Under the pieces are notes generated by a model, which was not told the DNA's origin, ran no database searches, and saw only the letters and a list, made by a program, of their open reading frames with translations. The position numbers and the translations under genes are program-made. A DNA stretch of 64,000 bases from Dichomitus squalens LYAD-421 SS1. Lineage: Eukaryota > Basidiomycota > Agaricomycetes > Polyporales > Polyporaceae. This document shows, in pieces, positions 25,561 through 37,332 of this stretch. The stretch is taken from NCBI RefSeq assembly GCF_000275845.1, contig NW_006766883.1, positions 2,067,843 to 2,131,842 on the forward strand, written 5' to 3'. How positions within the stretch are numbered: the first letter of the stretch is position 1; each line of letters starts with the position of its first letter.

Positions 25561-27590
25561 ATGGATGACGATGATGCCGATTACATGCAAGGCTCCGAGG
25601 ATGAGGTCGGTGTACGACCCAAATACAGCCCTTCCTATAGCTCATCGTCTGCGATCGCAGGACTACGGCTTCGACTACTCCGACGACCCCGGTGACGAGA
25701 CTGGCAGCGCAGATGTTGAGAACTTGTACTACACCGCCAAGTGTGAGTCCCATTTTCCGCCGCCGTAGCTGTAACATCCCTGTAAGTCTGTCACAGCCAA
25801 AAAGGAGGACAATCCCGAACAAGCTTTGAAGGAGTTCCGTGCTATCGTTGATCAAGAACAGGAGAAAGGAGACTGGTGAGCACACGTACGTTCATCTGAG
25901 ACTTGCGTTCGGACTGACCCATGTGGGGTAGGGGCTTCAAGGCGTTGAAGCAGTCCACAAAGCTGCTCTTTCTAGTACTACACAGGCCAGCCGAGGCCAT
26001 CAAGACCTATACTGAGCTGTTGGGCTATACAAAGTCTGCTGTGACTCGCAACTATGCCGAGAAGACCATAAACAGCATCTTGGATTACGTCGGCGGTGGT
26101 AAGAGTGGTCCCGTGGAAGTCAATGTCCTTGAGCGTTTCTACGAGGCAACTAAGGCTGCTCTTGCGGAAGCCAAGAACGACGTCAGCGCATCCCAACTCT
26201 GCTTGACATGTGATGGCTCGCTGAATTGTATATCTAGAGGTTGTCCGCGAAGACCAATCTGAAACTTGCGAAGCTGTGGCTCGACCGCAAGGAATATAAC
26301 CGACTGTCGAAGGTTCGGTAAATGGTCGGTCTTGCTGGAGTATCCCTCATGCATTCTGTGCATCAGATCCTCAAGGAGTTGTACACATCCACCATTGGTG
26401 AGAGCGGTGAAGACCAAGCGCAGAAAGGTACCCAGCTGCTTGAGATCTACGCGCTTGAAATTCAAATGCACAATGAGCGCAAGAACTATAAGAAATTGAA
26501 GGTGTCTACGGCTCCCCTCTTCCCTCTGGCACACGATTTGAACCTATCATACACGCAGGAAATATACAACGCATCCAATGCCGTGCGGTCCGCAATTCCC
26601 CATCCACGCATCCTGGGCGTGATCAAGGAGTGTGGCGGCAAGATGTGGATGGGCGAACGTGGGTCTCTTCGAGCGATGATGTGTCTCGCGTGGTCTAATG
26701 AGACACACAATTCAGGGCAATGGAATCGTGCAAGCGAAGACTTCTTCGATTCATTCAAGAACTACGACGAAGCCGGGTCTCCTCAACGGATACAGGTCCT
26801 CAAGTACCTCGTACTTGCAAACATGTTGACGGGAAGCGAGGTCAATCCGTTCGACAGTCAGGAGACCAAGCCGTCAGTCACATATAACTTCCATTTCCGC
26901 TCATTCCAATACCCTTCCCTACAGGTACAAGAACGACCCACAGATCAAGGCCATGACCGACCTCGTCGATGCATACCAGCGACGTGAGGTCCATGCCGCA
27001 GAGAAGATCCTCCGAGGTATGTAAGCATACCGTGAGTTTGCTTCGCCCTTCTACAACATTTTACTGCAGACAACAAGGCGACAATCATGGACGATTCGTT
27101 CATCAAGTCGTACATCGGCGAGCTGCTCCGAAGTCTACGAACACAGTATCTCATCGACCTGATCAAGCCGTACACTCGTCTCGAGCTAGCGTTCCTGTCC
27201 AAGGTACGCTTCGGGAATTCTACACAGTTTGGGCATTACCTCTGAGCGTCAACACGCAGCAACTGAATGTAGACACTGACGAAGTCGAAGAACTTCTGAT
27301 TGGCCTAATACTCGAAGGCAAAATAGAGGGTCGGATCGACCAAGTCGCAATGCGCCTCGAGCTCGAGTCACAGTGCGTGTTTCGTCGCGTACACCGTTTG
27401 TTTCATGCTCAGCAATGTGACCGTCTACAGGCACAGCCTGCAAAGGAAGCGCTACAGCGCGTTGGACAAGTGGACAGCAGCGCTCGAATCTATACACACC
27501 ACCGTCATCGGCAAGAACCACAGCGGCGCTCGAGGAGATTATGGATTTGGTATGGGCGATGGATTCGGTTCAGGATCGGACCGGTGGTAG
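25561..27590 (+). CDS. CSN2: COP9 signalosome complex subunit 2
   Basis: CSN2 is the PCI-domain scaffold of the COP9 signalosome, which removes NEDD8 from cullins; it contacts the cullin C-terminus. The acidic start [15 protein letters not shown] splices to [20 protein letters not shown]. Helical TPR-like repeats follow: [33 protein letters not shown] and [20 protein letters not shown]. Further blocks are [17 protein letters not shown] and [20 protein letters not shown]. The PCI winged helix ends with [20 protein letters not shown]. The tail [18 protein letters not shown] ends in a short Gly-rich stretch. The gene has at least ten short introns. It converges with the mL40 gene 348 bp away. 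Confidence 0.9.
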
Positions 27591-27938
27591 GAGAATATGC
27601 GCGTTGTCGCGGCCAGCATGGCCCTGTGTTTTCGATTGTAGCCCATCTGTATCGTCATAACCTTCCGTTCCCTTGTACCGTATTCGTCACTTCAGCGCTT
27701 CTGGGAATGCATTCGGTAACTGTCCTTGCTGTTCTGTGCGTTTGAAACGCCGCGACAACTCGTCGAATGTTTTAGGTTCAGTTGAAATCCGATTAGTCCG
27801 AGGTGTGTACATTAGTCAAAGACAGCGAGGTGACCGCGAGCGGACAGCGTTAAGACTCCACCCGACATGTCTAGCCACCACCGCGTCAGTCTCGTCGTCG
27901 CGGGCCACAGAATGAAGACCGGTGGAAACATACCGCAG
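27591..27938. other. Convergent intergenic space, CSN2 / mL40
   Basis: This 348 bp gap holds the 3' untranslated regions of CSN2 (plus) and the mL40 gene (minus). Short open frames on the plus strand show no family resemblance. Nothing else seen. Confidence 0.5.
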
Positions 27939-28499
27939 CTATGAAGGACGCACAATGGGAGTAAAATCGTAAGTCCACCCGTTCCTGGGTGGCGTATCTG
28001 TCGGCGTGCGCAACTCCCTGGGGAACAAACCCCGTATTCTCGCCTCCACCGCCTTCTTCTCCGGGCCTTTGAGTTTCTTCAGCAGATCGGTCTCCGCTGG
28101 GCTCCGCGCTCGGGGATCCTCCTCCTTGTTTGCCTCCACATACAGATCGGGGGCGACAAACCGTAGCGTCTCCATCGCGTTGCGCACGGACTCAAATTTC
28201 CGCTGGAGCTCGGACGCGCGCGCACGACGGACGTGCCGCTGGTGGAGGAACCACGCGCGCTCGATCGTCTCGTGGGCCTGCACGGAGGGGATGGCACGCT
28301 GCAGCCGCCGGCCGACATCTGGTCTCCAGGAGCCCACGGGGGAGGGCCGGTTGCGGATGTTGGAGGGATAGAGGGCGCGGCGGATGATATCATTCTTGGG
28401 GTCGCCGCCAGACTCCTGGCGACCGATGTACCGCACGGAGGTCTGGGAGACACGGAGCGCGAGCTTCTGTTTGCTGACCGCGAGGAGCGACGAGGACAT
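27939..28499 (-). CDS. MRPL40: Mitochondrial large ribosomal subunit protein mL40
   Basis: This appears to be the mitochondrial ribosomal protein mL40 (Mrpl28 in yeast). A single exon of 187 codons including stop encodes 186 residues. The N-terminus is a plausible mitochondrial presequence (MSSSLLAVSKQKLALRVSQ), with many basic and no acidic residues. The core carries the family's long basic helix (IERAWFLHQRHVRRARASEL followed by QRKFESVRNAMETLR). The C-terminal mark is FPRELRTPTDTPPRNGW. I chose the ATG at 28499 because the upstream part of the frame has no ATG. The assignment rests on the helix and the terminal TPTDTPP motif. Confidence 0.78.
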   Translation of the reverse strand: MSSSLLAVSKQKLALRVSQTSVRYIGRQESGGDPKNDIIRRALYPSNIRNRPSPVGSWRPDVGRRLQRAIPSVQAHETIERAWFLHQRHVRRARASELQRKFESVRNAMETLRFVAPDLYVEANKEEDPRARSPAETDLLKKLKGPEKKAVEARIRGLFPRELRTPTDTPPRNGWTYDFTPIVRPS

Positions 28500-30625
28500 G
28501 ATGACAGCAGGACGAGCCTTGAGGACGGCTAGGAGGTGGACGCTCGTCGGTGCGGACGTCGAGAACAAGTTTTGAAACTCCGCTGGAGCGTTCTGCACGT
28601 CGGGCGCCTTGGCATTTGACGCGCCCGACCATGGACGTTACGGACATGCTATCTTATTCTCCTCGCCCGCTGTTGAACTCCCTGATCTACCTATGGAGGA
28701 AGACGGGCGATTCCGCAAGCTTGCCTTGCTATTCTGACGCTCCATTGTCTGCGCGCTATCAGATTATTTAAGTAGGCTGTGCCTCCGGCACTAAGTACTG
28801 CAAGGCAGACAAGTACCGTTGAACACTTGTTGAACACATGCGAGCGTCACAGTCTTGCAGCTCTGTTTCATGGTGTTTCAACGATGCTTATCACCATGAC
28901 CGGCCCCCTCACCGTGGTACGCGCCGTCCTTGCGACGGCTTCTCGGGTGAGGCGACCTAAGTGGGTTACCTGAACCACGCCACGACGATGGAGAGAGTCA
29001 TGCCTGACCGCGTGGAATATCCTCGCACCATACAGAGGCGGTATGCCTCTCATGGAGAGGTTCTAACCGTTAAGTCTTAGGAAAATCAGGAAGCAATAAT
29101 ACGGTTATCCTACCATCACGAACGCCGTGACCCCCTTAGGAAACTTCCTTCAAACACGTTGCTCAGGTGAGTAAGTCTGGATAAAGTTACGATTCCGGCG
29201 AAGCTCACATTGAGCCCACGGCCCATGAGAAGCAACCTTCCGCGTCAGCAGCCGGCCTCCTGGGATTGGCCGTCCGCCGACCCACACGCACCACCAGCTT
29301 TCGATCGTTCATAGGCCACTTCACAGACACTCCTTGTCGCAGGTATCATTATGTACTACCCGCCATTCATGAATCGATCACGAAGCGATCTCTCTCGCGG
29401 GCGGGGAGCGAGGCATCCAAATATCCTCCGGTTCGTTCGACATGTCCTGGAATAGGGGTTGGACCCTTGATACATGGACAACCAGATGTGCCTATCGACG
29501 TGACAACGGCTATCGAGGCTTGTAGTGAAGCGATGCGCTCGACTTCCTTCGACTTGCCCCTCGGCGGCTTTTGTGGTCATCAGACTTCCAGAGGTGATAT
29601 CCATTCCATTTATCCTACGGTGCATTCGTATAATAAAGTCCCGACTGCATTGTGGAAAATTTGACCATGCGATCACAAGGACCACCCTATAGACCTTTTT
29701 TGAAAGCGAAGGGCTTGCGACTCAGTGCTCAAAACGAGCCGCTCTGCCGCGCATGTTGGAGTGTTGGCAGCCGTGCTGCAGAGCTCAAGGCATACCAGTG
29801 GTCCGGTGCATTGGCAAGGCTACACTCAGCTGTCTGATGTGCGCGCGATCTGGTTCCAACATTTGGCGGGCGTTGACCGCATAAATCAACGTGTTAGGGA
29901 AGAATCGTAGCAAGTTCACAAAGCATCCCGTTGTCGCCGCCGCCCGTCTTTGCGAAATAGGCGGATGACACCGTCAGTCGCACCGACTCAGGGGAATGGA
30001 GTTGGAATGACAGCATGAACACGTCCCAATCACTATTTTCGTCGAACAGCCTGTCACATCAACGGCATTGTCCACTGAAAAGGCCGACGAACAGGGGAGC
30101 CCAAGTCATCTGGGGTCAAAAGGTTCGGTATCTATGTACCCTTGGGCAGACACTCGCCGGATCATTGGTTGATCCCAACTGAGGTGTCCTGCTCAAAATG
30201 GTATGCACAGCATACAAACGCTTTAATCCCGCCACCTCGAGAGATACTGTCCCATGAGTTAAACGGTTCACCTTTCCCCTGTTTTCGACCTGACTACCTG
30301 TGATATTCAAGCGGTCAAGGCTGTTTCTCGCTTTCTATAGAGTCACTAAGCACATGAGGGACATTGACTCGACTGCTCAGACGGCATAAACGTGGCTCCT
30401 GTTTAATAAAGGTCAAGCCGTGCATGACAGTTTGAGAAAGCAGGGTGCCGATAACACGCGGACAACCACCATCAACCTGGTTCTTGGACGTTTGTGCGAC
30501 TCCGAACTTGGTCAAAAATCCAGAGATCGCCACAGGGCGGCTCCGAATTGCCTCTTTGGGAAAATAATCGTGGACGGCCACTTGTCCGAGTCCGCTCATC
30601 ATATTCGTCCTGCACCATTGCCCCG
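28500..30625. other. Two-kilobase gene-free interval
   Basis: Between the mL40 start and the uL1m start lie about 2.1 kb with only short chance frames, the longest about 130 codons near 29266-29664 on the plus strand without family resemblance. GC content is lower than in the neighbouring genes. The mL40 promoter should be at the left end and the uL1m promoter at the right. The interior could be decayed transposon or gene debris, but I see no terminal repeat or recognisable polymerase or transposase remnant. Confidence 0.5.
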
Positions 30626-31771
30626 ATGTCGCTCGCCGCCCTGCAGCTCGCAGCTCGTTGCCGACAATGTAGTGGAACTATGCGACTGCTGGTACGTCCC
30701 GCACTTCCACTCTGCGCGACATCGCTCAGCCACGTATATAGAGGCAGACACCTCAGAGACCATTCCACCACAGCGCCGCGGTTCTCGCTCGGCGGGAGAA
30801 GAAACCACCTGCCCTGTCGAAGAAGCAACTAGCTGCAAAGGAGAGGAAGCGGGCCAAAAAGGCACCCAAGAACATCTACGATAGCGAGAAGATGACTTTG
30901 ACGGATGCGGTGGAGGTCTTGAGGGTACGTTGCGTCTATGTTCCGTCTATGTCATCCACCACGCGTGTCTTGACTTGGACCGTCAGGCCGTCGAAGTTGC
31001 GTCGCCGAATGCTACATACGAACTCGTTGTCAAGACTGAGATGGGCAAAGGCTCCACCATACCAAAGGGTCGTTTCGATTTGCCCAGGCAGACGAAGGAG
31101 CAGACGAAGGATCGCATTTTGGTTTTTGCTGAGGGTAGACAGGCGGAGGAAGCGAAGAGGGCCGGGGCAGATATCGTCGGCGGTCTCGAGTTAGTCGAAG
31201 GTGTAAGTTGTTATTCTCTGTCCAGTATGTTGCCTCTCCCGACTCCCGGGACAGATCATCAGTGGCCGCCACCAGGCCACCATGTTCCTCTGCAGTCGCG
31301 CCCTCATTCGCCCTATTACGCCCAGGCTTGGACGTGTGCTTGGACCTCGTGGTTTGATGCCTTCCGAACGTAGGGGCACCGTTACGGACGATATCGCTGG
31401 CTATATTCGGAGGTTGAAGGGTACGAGCGAATGGAAGGGCGACAAGGAGGGCACCATCAGGCAGCCTATAGCGAAGGTGAGGCTCCTTTCACACGTTTCG
31501 AGGCGGTATTCTAACTCTATGTGTAGATGTACTTCCCTGTCACCGATGTAGTCAAGAACATCCGGTACTTCTTGGGTGTCGTGAAGCGTGCTACAGGTAA
31601 TGTTCGCGATCCCCAAGTGGACTCCAACAAGAAGGAGACCAGCCAGAAGCCTGGTGAGTTAGCGTCTCAACTACAGATCGACCTTCACTCATGATGTTTC
31701 AAGTCAATGCGATCACTCGCGTCTTGCTCAGTACCCAGCAAGGACCGAGCATCCAGATAGCGGATGCGTAG
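30626..31771 (+). CDS. MRPL1: Mitochondrial large ribosomal subunit protein uL1m
   Basis: uL1m forms the L1 stalk of the mitochondrial ribosome near the exit site. The first exon encodes a basic presequence (MSLAALQLAARCRQCSGTMR). It is joined across a 50-nt intron to RQTPQRPFHHSAAVLARREK, which looks like a typical mitochondrial cleavage region. The L1 fold follows with YDSEKMTLTDAVEVLR, GRFDLPRQTKEQTKDRILVF, ADIVGGLELVEG and the strongly conserved RLGRVLGPRGLMPSERRGTV. It ends with VNAITRVLLSTQQGPSIQIA. Six or more short exons join in frame. It converges with RSM22, 333 bp away. Confidence 0.9.
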
Positions 31772-32104
31772 TATCGCGGAGCTTTTGATTACTGTCTTAT
31801 TGAACTGTATAACCCGTAATGGCAATCAGGTTTCCCTAGTGGTAAACTCGATCCCTGCTCTTGAACCGCCGACCCTTTCCCTTGAACTCGTAGTCAGTCG
31901 TTGTACTTACGGCCTATCATGAGGCTCGGCCTCGCAGGGCAATAAGCGGGATCTAGGAAGAAAGAAAGAACTCGACCCCACCGTGGCAGTATGATCTCAC
32001 CATGTCGACGCGCAATGAAAGGAGTGTGTCATTAACAAGTCCTGCGTCGTAGTAGGGTGTAACGCGGGAGCCTAAGTCCCATAGTAAACATGATGGCAAA
32101 TGGA
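31772..32104. other. Convergent intergenic space, uL1m / RSM22
   Basis: About 330 bp that should hold both 3' untranslated regions. No open frame of interest, no convincing RNA gene. Confidence 0.5.
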
Positions 32105-34366
32105 CTACGTGTCATAGCTTTCCGCTATCCGTCTCGCCCTCCTCTGGTCACGTCTGCGCTCTTTGATATCTTCAGCGAGCTTTGCGTAACTTGCCTTCTT
32201 GAAATCTGCTTTGTGGTGCCTCCGTTTACCAATATCCTGACCCTGAGAGGGCGTGTCACCTGGATGAGCAGGCTGACGGCGCAGTTGGGGAGGATTCTTC
32301 GGCTCGTGAGGGAAGATGTCTCCCCAGCTAGACTTCCGAGCATCATAGTATGGTTGCTTCCCTTGCGACTTTGGTATTGTCATACGCATGATTTGACCTG
32401 CAATGTATATGTTAGAGCCGCTAGAGATAGAGTTTACGGCAGGGTATATACCCTGTGGATGGCACACGTCGAGAATGACATGTCCGCTACGCTTGATAGG
32501 AGGGAAAATTAGACGAGGCCAACTGTACGCCTCCTGTCTCAGCGCAGAGGTGACCTCGGCGGACACCTCGGCGGACGCGAGCTCATGGCTCTCATTTGAC
32601 GCCTCGGATGATTCCAATATCCTTGAAGACTCCTCTTTGTGTGAGAGCTCGGTCTCATCATGGAGATCGCTCGCTAGGGACAAACGGTTCATAGGCACAG
32701 AGTCTGCGGCACGTTTTGCGAGTTCTCGCAGGCCTATGTCTCCGGCTCGACCGGCTTTGGCAGAGGTCTGAGCCGGTCGAGGCCCACGCCGGATGACGAC
32801 GTAGGAATAGTCCATGTTCTCATGGCCAGTTCCGGAGTGTTTCGTCTTGCGGACAAACTCAGGGCGTTGCATCCGCTGCGAAAAAGTGCATTGCAATTTC
32901 CCATAACCAGGGTGGTATAGGGGGCAGGCACCGTCGTGAGGACACTAAGAAACAATTCAGCGCATTGGTACTTGACGAGACGTAAGCCATACCGGAGCAA
33001 CGACATGGGCGCCCCTAGGGGATGATCCCGCAACCGTGGGATCCTCGACCTCTTTCTTCCCGAGTTTCAGAAATTGCTCCCTTGCTTCTGCGATGTTCTC
33101 AAAACTATGGTCAATAAGAACCTGATGACGAACGATGATCGGATTCAGCATAGAGAGGTATGCCAAACCCAGAAGCACATACAATGACTTCAGCTCCACT
33201 CTCCCACATCTCCTTAATCATAATCTTCCTATCGACAGGAGTGGGAAGGGAGGATAATAAGAAAGCTGACAATGCCACAGCGCTGGAACTTTCTACTGGG
33301 TCAACAGCATCGTCGTCGTGGAACGACTTCTGCCAAGCCGCATGAAGGCTGCCCATGTCCAGATCTAAGGGAGTCCTGTAAGGTTAGCGGCTCTATTTGC
33401 GGCAAGCGACGACGTACCTCGGATAATGCGCTTCCCAATACGGACAAGGCCTTCCCGCTTGTCAATCCCAAGGTAGCTGCTAAGGCTCGTCTGAGATATC
33501 CGGATATCTTCCACGTCTTGCGCATTCCTTCCGTCTGCGTCGGGTCGCCTTTGGAACACATGTCCTGATGCCCTGCGTTCAAGGAACGGGTTATGACACC
33601 ACCATGCTTCCAGAGAGAGTTTCACACAAACCACAAACCACTCCCCGTTGCAGCGCCCCAGTCTATCACGCGGTCTACTTGCCAATCTGCGCCCATGCGG
33701 CGTTTGATGTGGTCGAGGACTGCGTAAATCACGGAGTAATGGGAGGGCAATGCGACCGTAGCGAAAGCAGTCGCGTCTCTGAGCGCATGTCGACCGGCCT
33801 CCTTCGCCGAATTGTAGCGCATGTCGAAGGTTGAGTTCCACTCTTCACCAGTCACGGTCTCGTTCAAAAACAGCCGCTTGGCGTCCTGACGAAGTGTGGG
33901 CTTGTCCGAGTCTAGCACCACATCAGCCGCGCGAAGTAGAACAGGTAAGAAGCGCAGGTAACTCACCTGCAACGAGCCGCGAAATGGCCGATTGCATCTC
34001 GAACGGAAGCACTACCGCACCAATACGTTGACTTCCAAATGCAGCTGCAGGAGATTTCCTTCCTTCCCCTCGGTTGGAGCTTTCGTCTTGAGCATCGAGT
34101 TCCGCGGACGTCAGATAATCGACCGTTGTATGGGGATCACGGGGGAAAAGCTCAAGTTCTCGAGGCCCGTGAGACCCGGATGTGTCATGCGGAGCCTTGC
34201 TGCGTAACGACATCTCGACGTCTCTGAGGAGAGCCTGGAAGGCGGGATCTAGTTCGAGAGGCGCGTTGGGTTGGTGCGAGGGAGAGGAGCCTGAAGCGTA
34301 GCGCACTAGCTCAGCTTGTCGCCGCCAACCTGTGTTGATCGCTCTACGACATCCTAGACGTAGCAT
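32105..34366 (-). CDS. RSM22: Mitochondrial ribosome assembly factor Rsm22 / METTL17
   Basis: Rsm22/METTL17 is a methyltransferase-like Fe-S protein needed for assembly of the small mitoribosomal subunit. The start MLRLGCRRAINTGWRRQAEL is a basic mitochondrial presequence. The methyltransferase-like domain includes ALPSHYSVIYAVLDHIKRR and RVIDWGAATGSGLW, the SAM-binding-type glycine loop. The DLDMGSLHAAWQKSF region and an IKEMWESGAEVIVLIDHSFE strand/helix follow. The cysteine motif CPHDGACPLY, completed across an intron, lies next to LQCTFSQRMQRPEFVRKTKH and MDYSYVVIRRGPRP. The tail is basic (KERRRDQRRARRIAES). The ATG at 34366 is the first in frame. Upstream, 203 bp separate it from the divergent SAD1 gene. 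Confidence 0.9.
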
Positions 34367-34569
34367 AGTCACAGGTTGCAGCGGCCAAAGTGGTCGTGAC
34401 AAAACAGTGTAAGGCGGCGAGACGATGGAAAGCGCTAACAGCGAAAACGAGAGAGGAGTCGGCTACCGTTCAGTGCGGAGTACAAGTGTAGCGCTCTGAG
34501 GGGCGTCAGTGGGTCTGGGAGGGTCGTTGCAAGCACTCGGGCCTAGTCTCCCGCTCGCATCCCTTCATC
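34367..34569. promoter_or_regulatory. Compact divergent promoter, RSM22 / SAD1
   Basis: Only 203 bp separate the two start codons, so the promoters and both leaders must be packed here or overlap. No clear TATA box. Confidence 0.55.
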
Positions 34570-36518
34570 ATGTCCACTGCTTCTAAACACGCCGATGGAT
34601 TAGTACAGTCAGAACGCCCTGCAAAGAGGGTTCGTGTATCTGGGGAGGCCGAAGACGAGGACGAGTTGGAGGACGGAGGTACGCCTCCCAATGCTCAAGA
34701 GGAACCTCAAAAGGCTTCAGATTTGTATCTTGACACCGTAGGTCTTGTCTGTCATACCTATACGCGTGGTCAACTTAGTGTGCCTGCAGATCAATAGAGC
34801 TGTATTGGACTTTGACTTCGAGAAGGTCTGTTCCGTGTCATCATCGAACATCAACATCTACGGCTGCCTCGTTTGTGGCAAGTACTTCCAAGGGCGAGGG
34901 CGCAATTCCTACGCATTCGCCCACGCGATTCACGACGACCATCACGTTTTCATAAACCTCGAGACAACTAAGGTGAGCCTGCACTGTGGGCCTTATATGA
35001 GCGCGCCATAGAAGGTAACTTCCTTTGCGCTTCAGGTGTATGTTCTCCCCGACGGTTACCTTGTCTCAGACCCGTCTCTAGACGATATCTCGTTTGTGCT
35101 AGCCCCGAAGTTCACACTAGCGTCGGTCTCCACCCTCTCCACCCCCGAGCATCTGCGAAAACCCTCCTACGATCTGTCGAATAAGCCTTACATTCCTGGT
35201 TATATCGGTCTGAATAACATCAAGAGGAACGACTACATGAACGTTGTAATCCACTCTCTCCTCCATGTGACCACTCTACGAGATCATCTACTCCTTTCAA
35301 ACTTTCGCGGCAAGGAGCCAGAATTGTTGAAACGTTTCGCTGGTCTTGCGAAGAAGATGTGGAATCCTCGCCTGTTTAAGAGCCAGGTCAGCCCGCACGA
35401 GTTCTTGCAAGAGGTCAACCGAGCCAGTGCTGGAAAGTTCAGCCTTGAGAAGCAAGGAGATCCCATCGACTTTCTCGGCTGGTTACTGAACCATTTGCAC
35501 AAAGATATGGGCGGAACCAAGAAGAAGAACTCGAGTTGGTCTTCCGGTCGACGCTACTGTGGACCACCTAATGACCTGCTTTTGATAGGCGTGATCTTTT
35601 CCACGTTCCAAGGGGAAGTTCGGATGGAGACTCAGCAAGTGCTCGTACGACCCGATACCGGAGGTAATGAGAAGCCCCGCTTCGACATCGATCGAGGTGA
35701 GCTATTGGTGCAGGTGTGCAGACTCACGATGCTAACTTACGTCAATCGTTAGAGATTAAGTCAAACGTATCGCCGTTCCTGTTCTTGGCCGTCGATTTAC
35801 CCCCTCCGCCCTTGTTCCAAGACGCGGTTGAGAAAAACATCATCCCGCAAGTGAGCATCCAATCGGTCCTCGACAAATACGATGGTCAGAAGACGCAGGT
35901 ATAGCTACATACTCTATGGTCATACTCGTCACAACTGACATTCTGCCCAGGAATCTTCGGGTCAATTGAGACGTTTCAAGTGCCAGCGGTTACCGCCCTA
36001 CATCATTCTCCACTTCAAACGCTTCACAAAAAACATGTTCGTCGAGGAGAAGAACCCAACTATTGTGAACTTTCCGCTCCGGGGTCTCGACTTTAAAGAT
36101 TGTACGTTCTCACTGTCAAATGGCATCTTCAAGCTACTTATCACGATATGGTGGAACGTTCGCCATCGGACGTCGCAGACCTTGATGCATCAGCTGTACA
36201 CCCTTCTACCGTTTATGACTTGATAGCGAATGTGACGCACGAGTCCGCCGCAGGGACCACCCGGGATAAGGAAAGCACAATCTGGAAGGTTCAGCTGCGA
36301 GCCGGTGCGGGTGGCGGGGAGAACGAGCGTTGGTACCAGATCCAAGATCTCATCGTCGAGGAGATCAGAAAGGAGATGATAGTCCTTGGAGAGACAGTTC
36401 TTCAGGTACGTTGACGTTTTTTCGGCGAACTGCGGTGCAGCCCTCATGTTGTCCGGCGCAGATTTGGGAGCGGAGACCAAGCATCTCTCCGAGCAACGGA
36501 ATGGAGGCTGACAAGTAG
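34570..36518 (+). CDS. SAD1: Pseudo-deubiquitinase Sad1/USP39 of the U4/U6.U5 tri-snRNP
   Basis: Sad1/USP39 is a catalytically dead USP needed for tri-snRNP stability and pre-mRNA splicing in the nucleus. An acidic N-terminus is followed by the UBP zinc finger (CSVSSSNINIYGCLVCGKYF, then AFAHAIHDDHHVFINLETTK). The USP fold begins with YIGLNNIKRNDYMNVVIHSL: the catalytic Cys of active USPs is Asp here, as is typical of the family. Further blocks are SPHEFLQEVNRASAGKF, GDPIDFLGWLLNHLH, RRFKCQRLPPYIILHFKRFT, WYQIQDLIVEEI and the C-terminal LQIWERR. Several introns are 45-70 nt. Start is the first ATG of the acidic N-terminus. Confidence 0.92.
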
Positions 36519-36654
36519 TGATGTATGAGGCGTTCAGTCATAGGCTTGTGTAGCGCTACTCGCTCGCGTCTGTGGTCTTATGGGTTACGATCGGCAGAAA
36601 TGTACGGCGTCATACAGTCGCGCCTAGCTGCGCCCCGACTACCATACATCACGT

Positions 36655-37193
36655 TTAGGTGTGTTTAATGGAAACGTCTGCCTTCGCCGTACCACCGGAA
36701 TCTGCTGCGTCGGTGCTTGTATTGCCTTTAGTCGTGACGACATTCACGGGGCGCCCCGTGTCCATGGCTGGTACTGCGCCAGCTGGCCTGTCGCGGCCGG
36801 TGTCTTGCAAGCTGACATTGTCCCACATATCGAGCGTTAATGAATTGGACTGTGACAGTATCAAGTATAGAAAATTCGTGCCTGTTGTTGTGTTGATCAA
36901 ATAAGGGCTTGAATATGTAAACACCGGAGAGGACACCTGGAGTAGATGGATAGATCAGCTCGGGAATATCCTGAATGCGCTGAGTGACATCATTCTACCT
37001 GTGATGCCTGCCACCAAGAAAGGCACCGCTCGACGTGACATCCTTAAATGATCTGTGTGGTTGTAGTCTATCTCGTCATGCAGCCTGAGCCAGTGTTTCA
37101 AAATTTCAACCGTGCCTGCTGTGTTACGTAATCTCAATTTATAGTCGATCGCCCAGACGCCAACGCTTAATTTGCGTTCGAAGTTGCCTCGGT
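36655..37193 (-). CDS. Hypothetical protein, partial or decayed gene
   Basis: I do not recognise this product. An open stretch from 37193 reads GNFERKLSVGVWAIDYKLRL and continues to about 36960. Two short introns would link it to VTQRIQDIPELIYPSTPG, and a standard 55-nt intron then leads to TNFLYLILSQSNSLTLDMW. It ends with SGGTAKADVSIKHT and a stop at 36655. The last intron has good GT-AG ends and keeps frame, which supports a real gene. An in-frame stop sits just upstream of the first block and the first intron would be only about 32 nt. The 5' end is therefore missing, lies in an unseen exon, or has decayed. Confidence 0.3.
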
Positions 37194-37332
37194 CTCATGG
37201 AGAGTGTGCAAGCATATGAATACAGTCAAGGCTGACAAGAAAACGTATACGAATGTGCTAAGTACAGAGAAGGTAGATAACCGGTGACAAAGGGATGAAT
37301 GTCCTCATTGCCATCAAGATGGTAGAAGCTCT

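Noticed and set aside
29266..29685. Paired plus and minus frames of 110-130 codons in the gap left of uL1m
   Set aside because: Neither shows a domain, a good start context or splice links to other coding blocks.
31979..32000. Sequence ccgtggcagtatgat, slightly like the start of U4 snRNA
   Set aside because: The rest of the U4 sequence, the stem partners and the Sm site are absent, so I treat it as chance.
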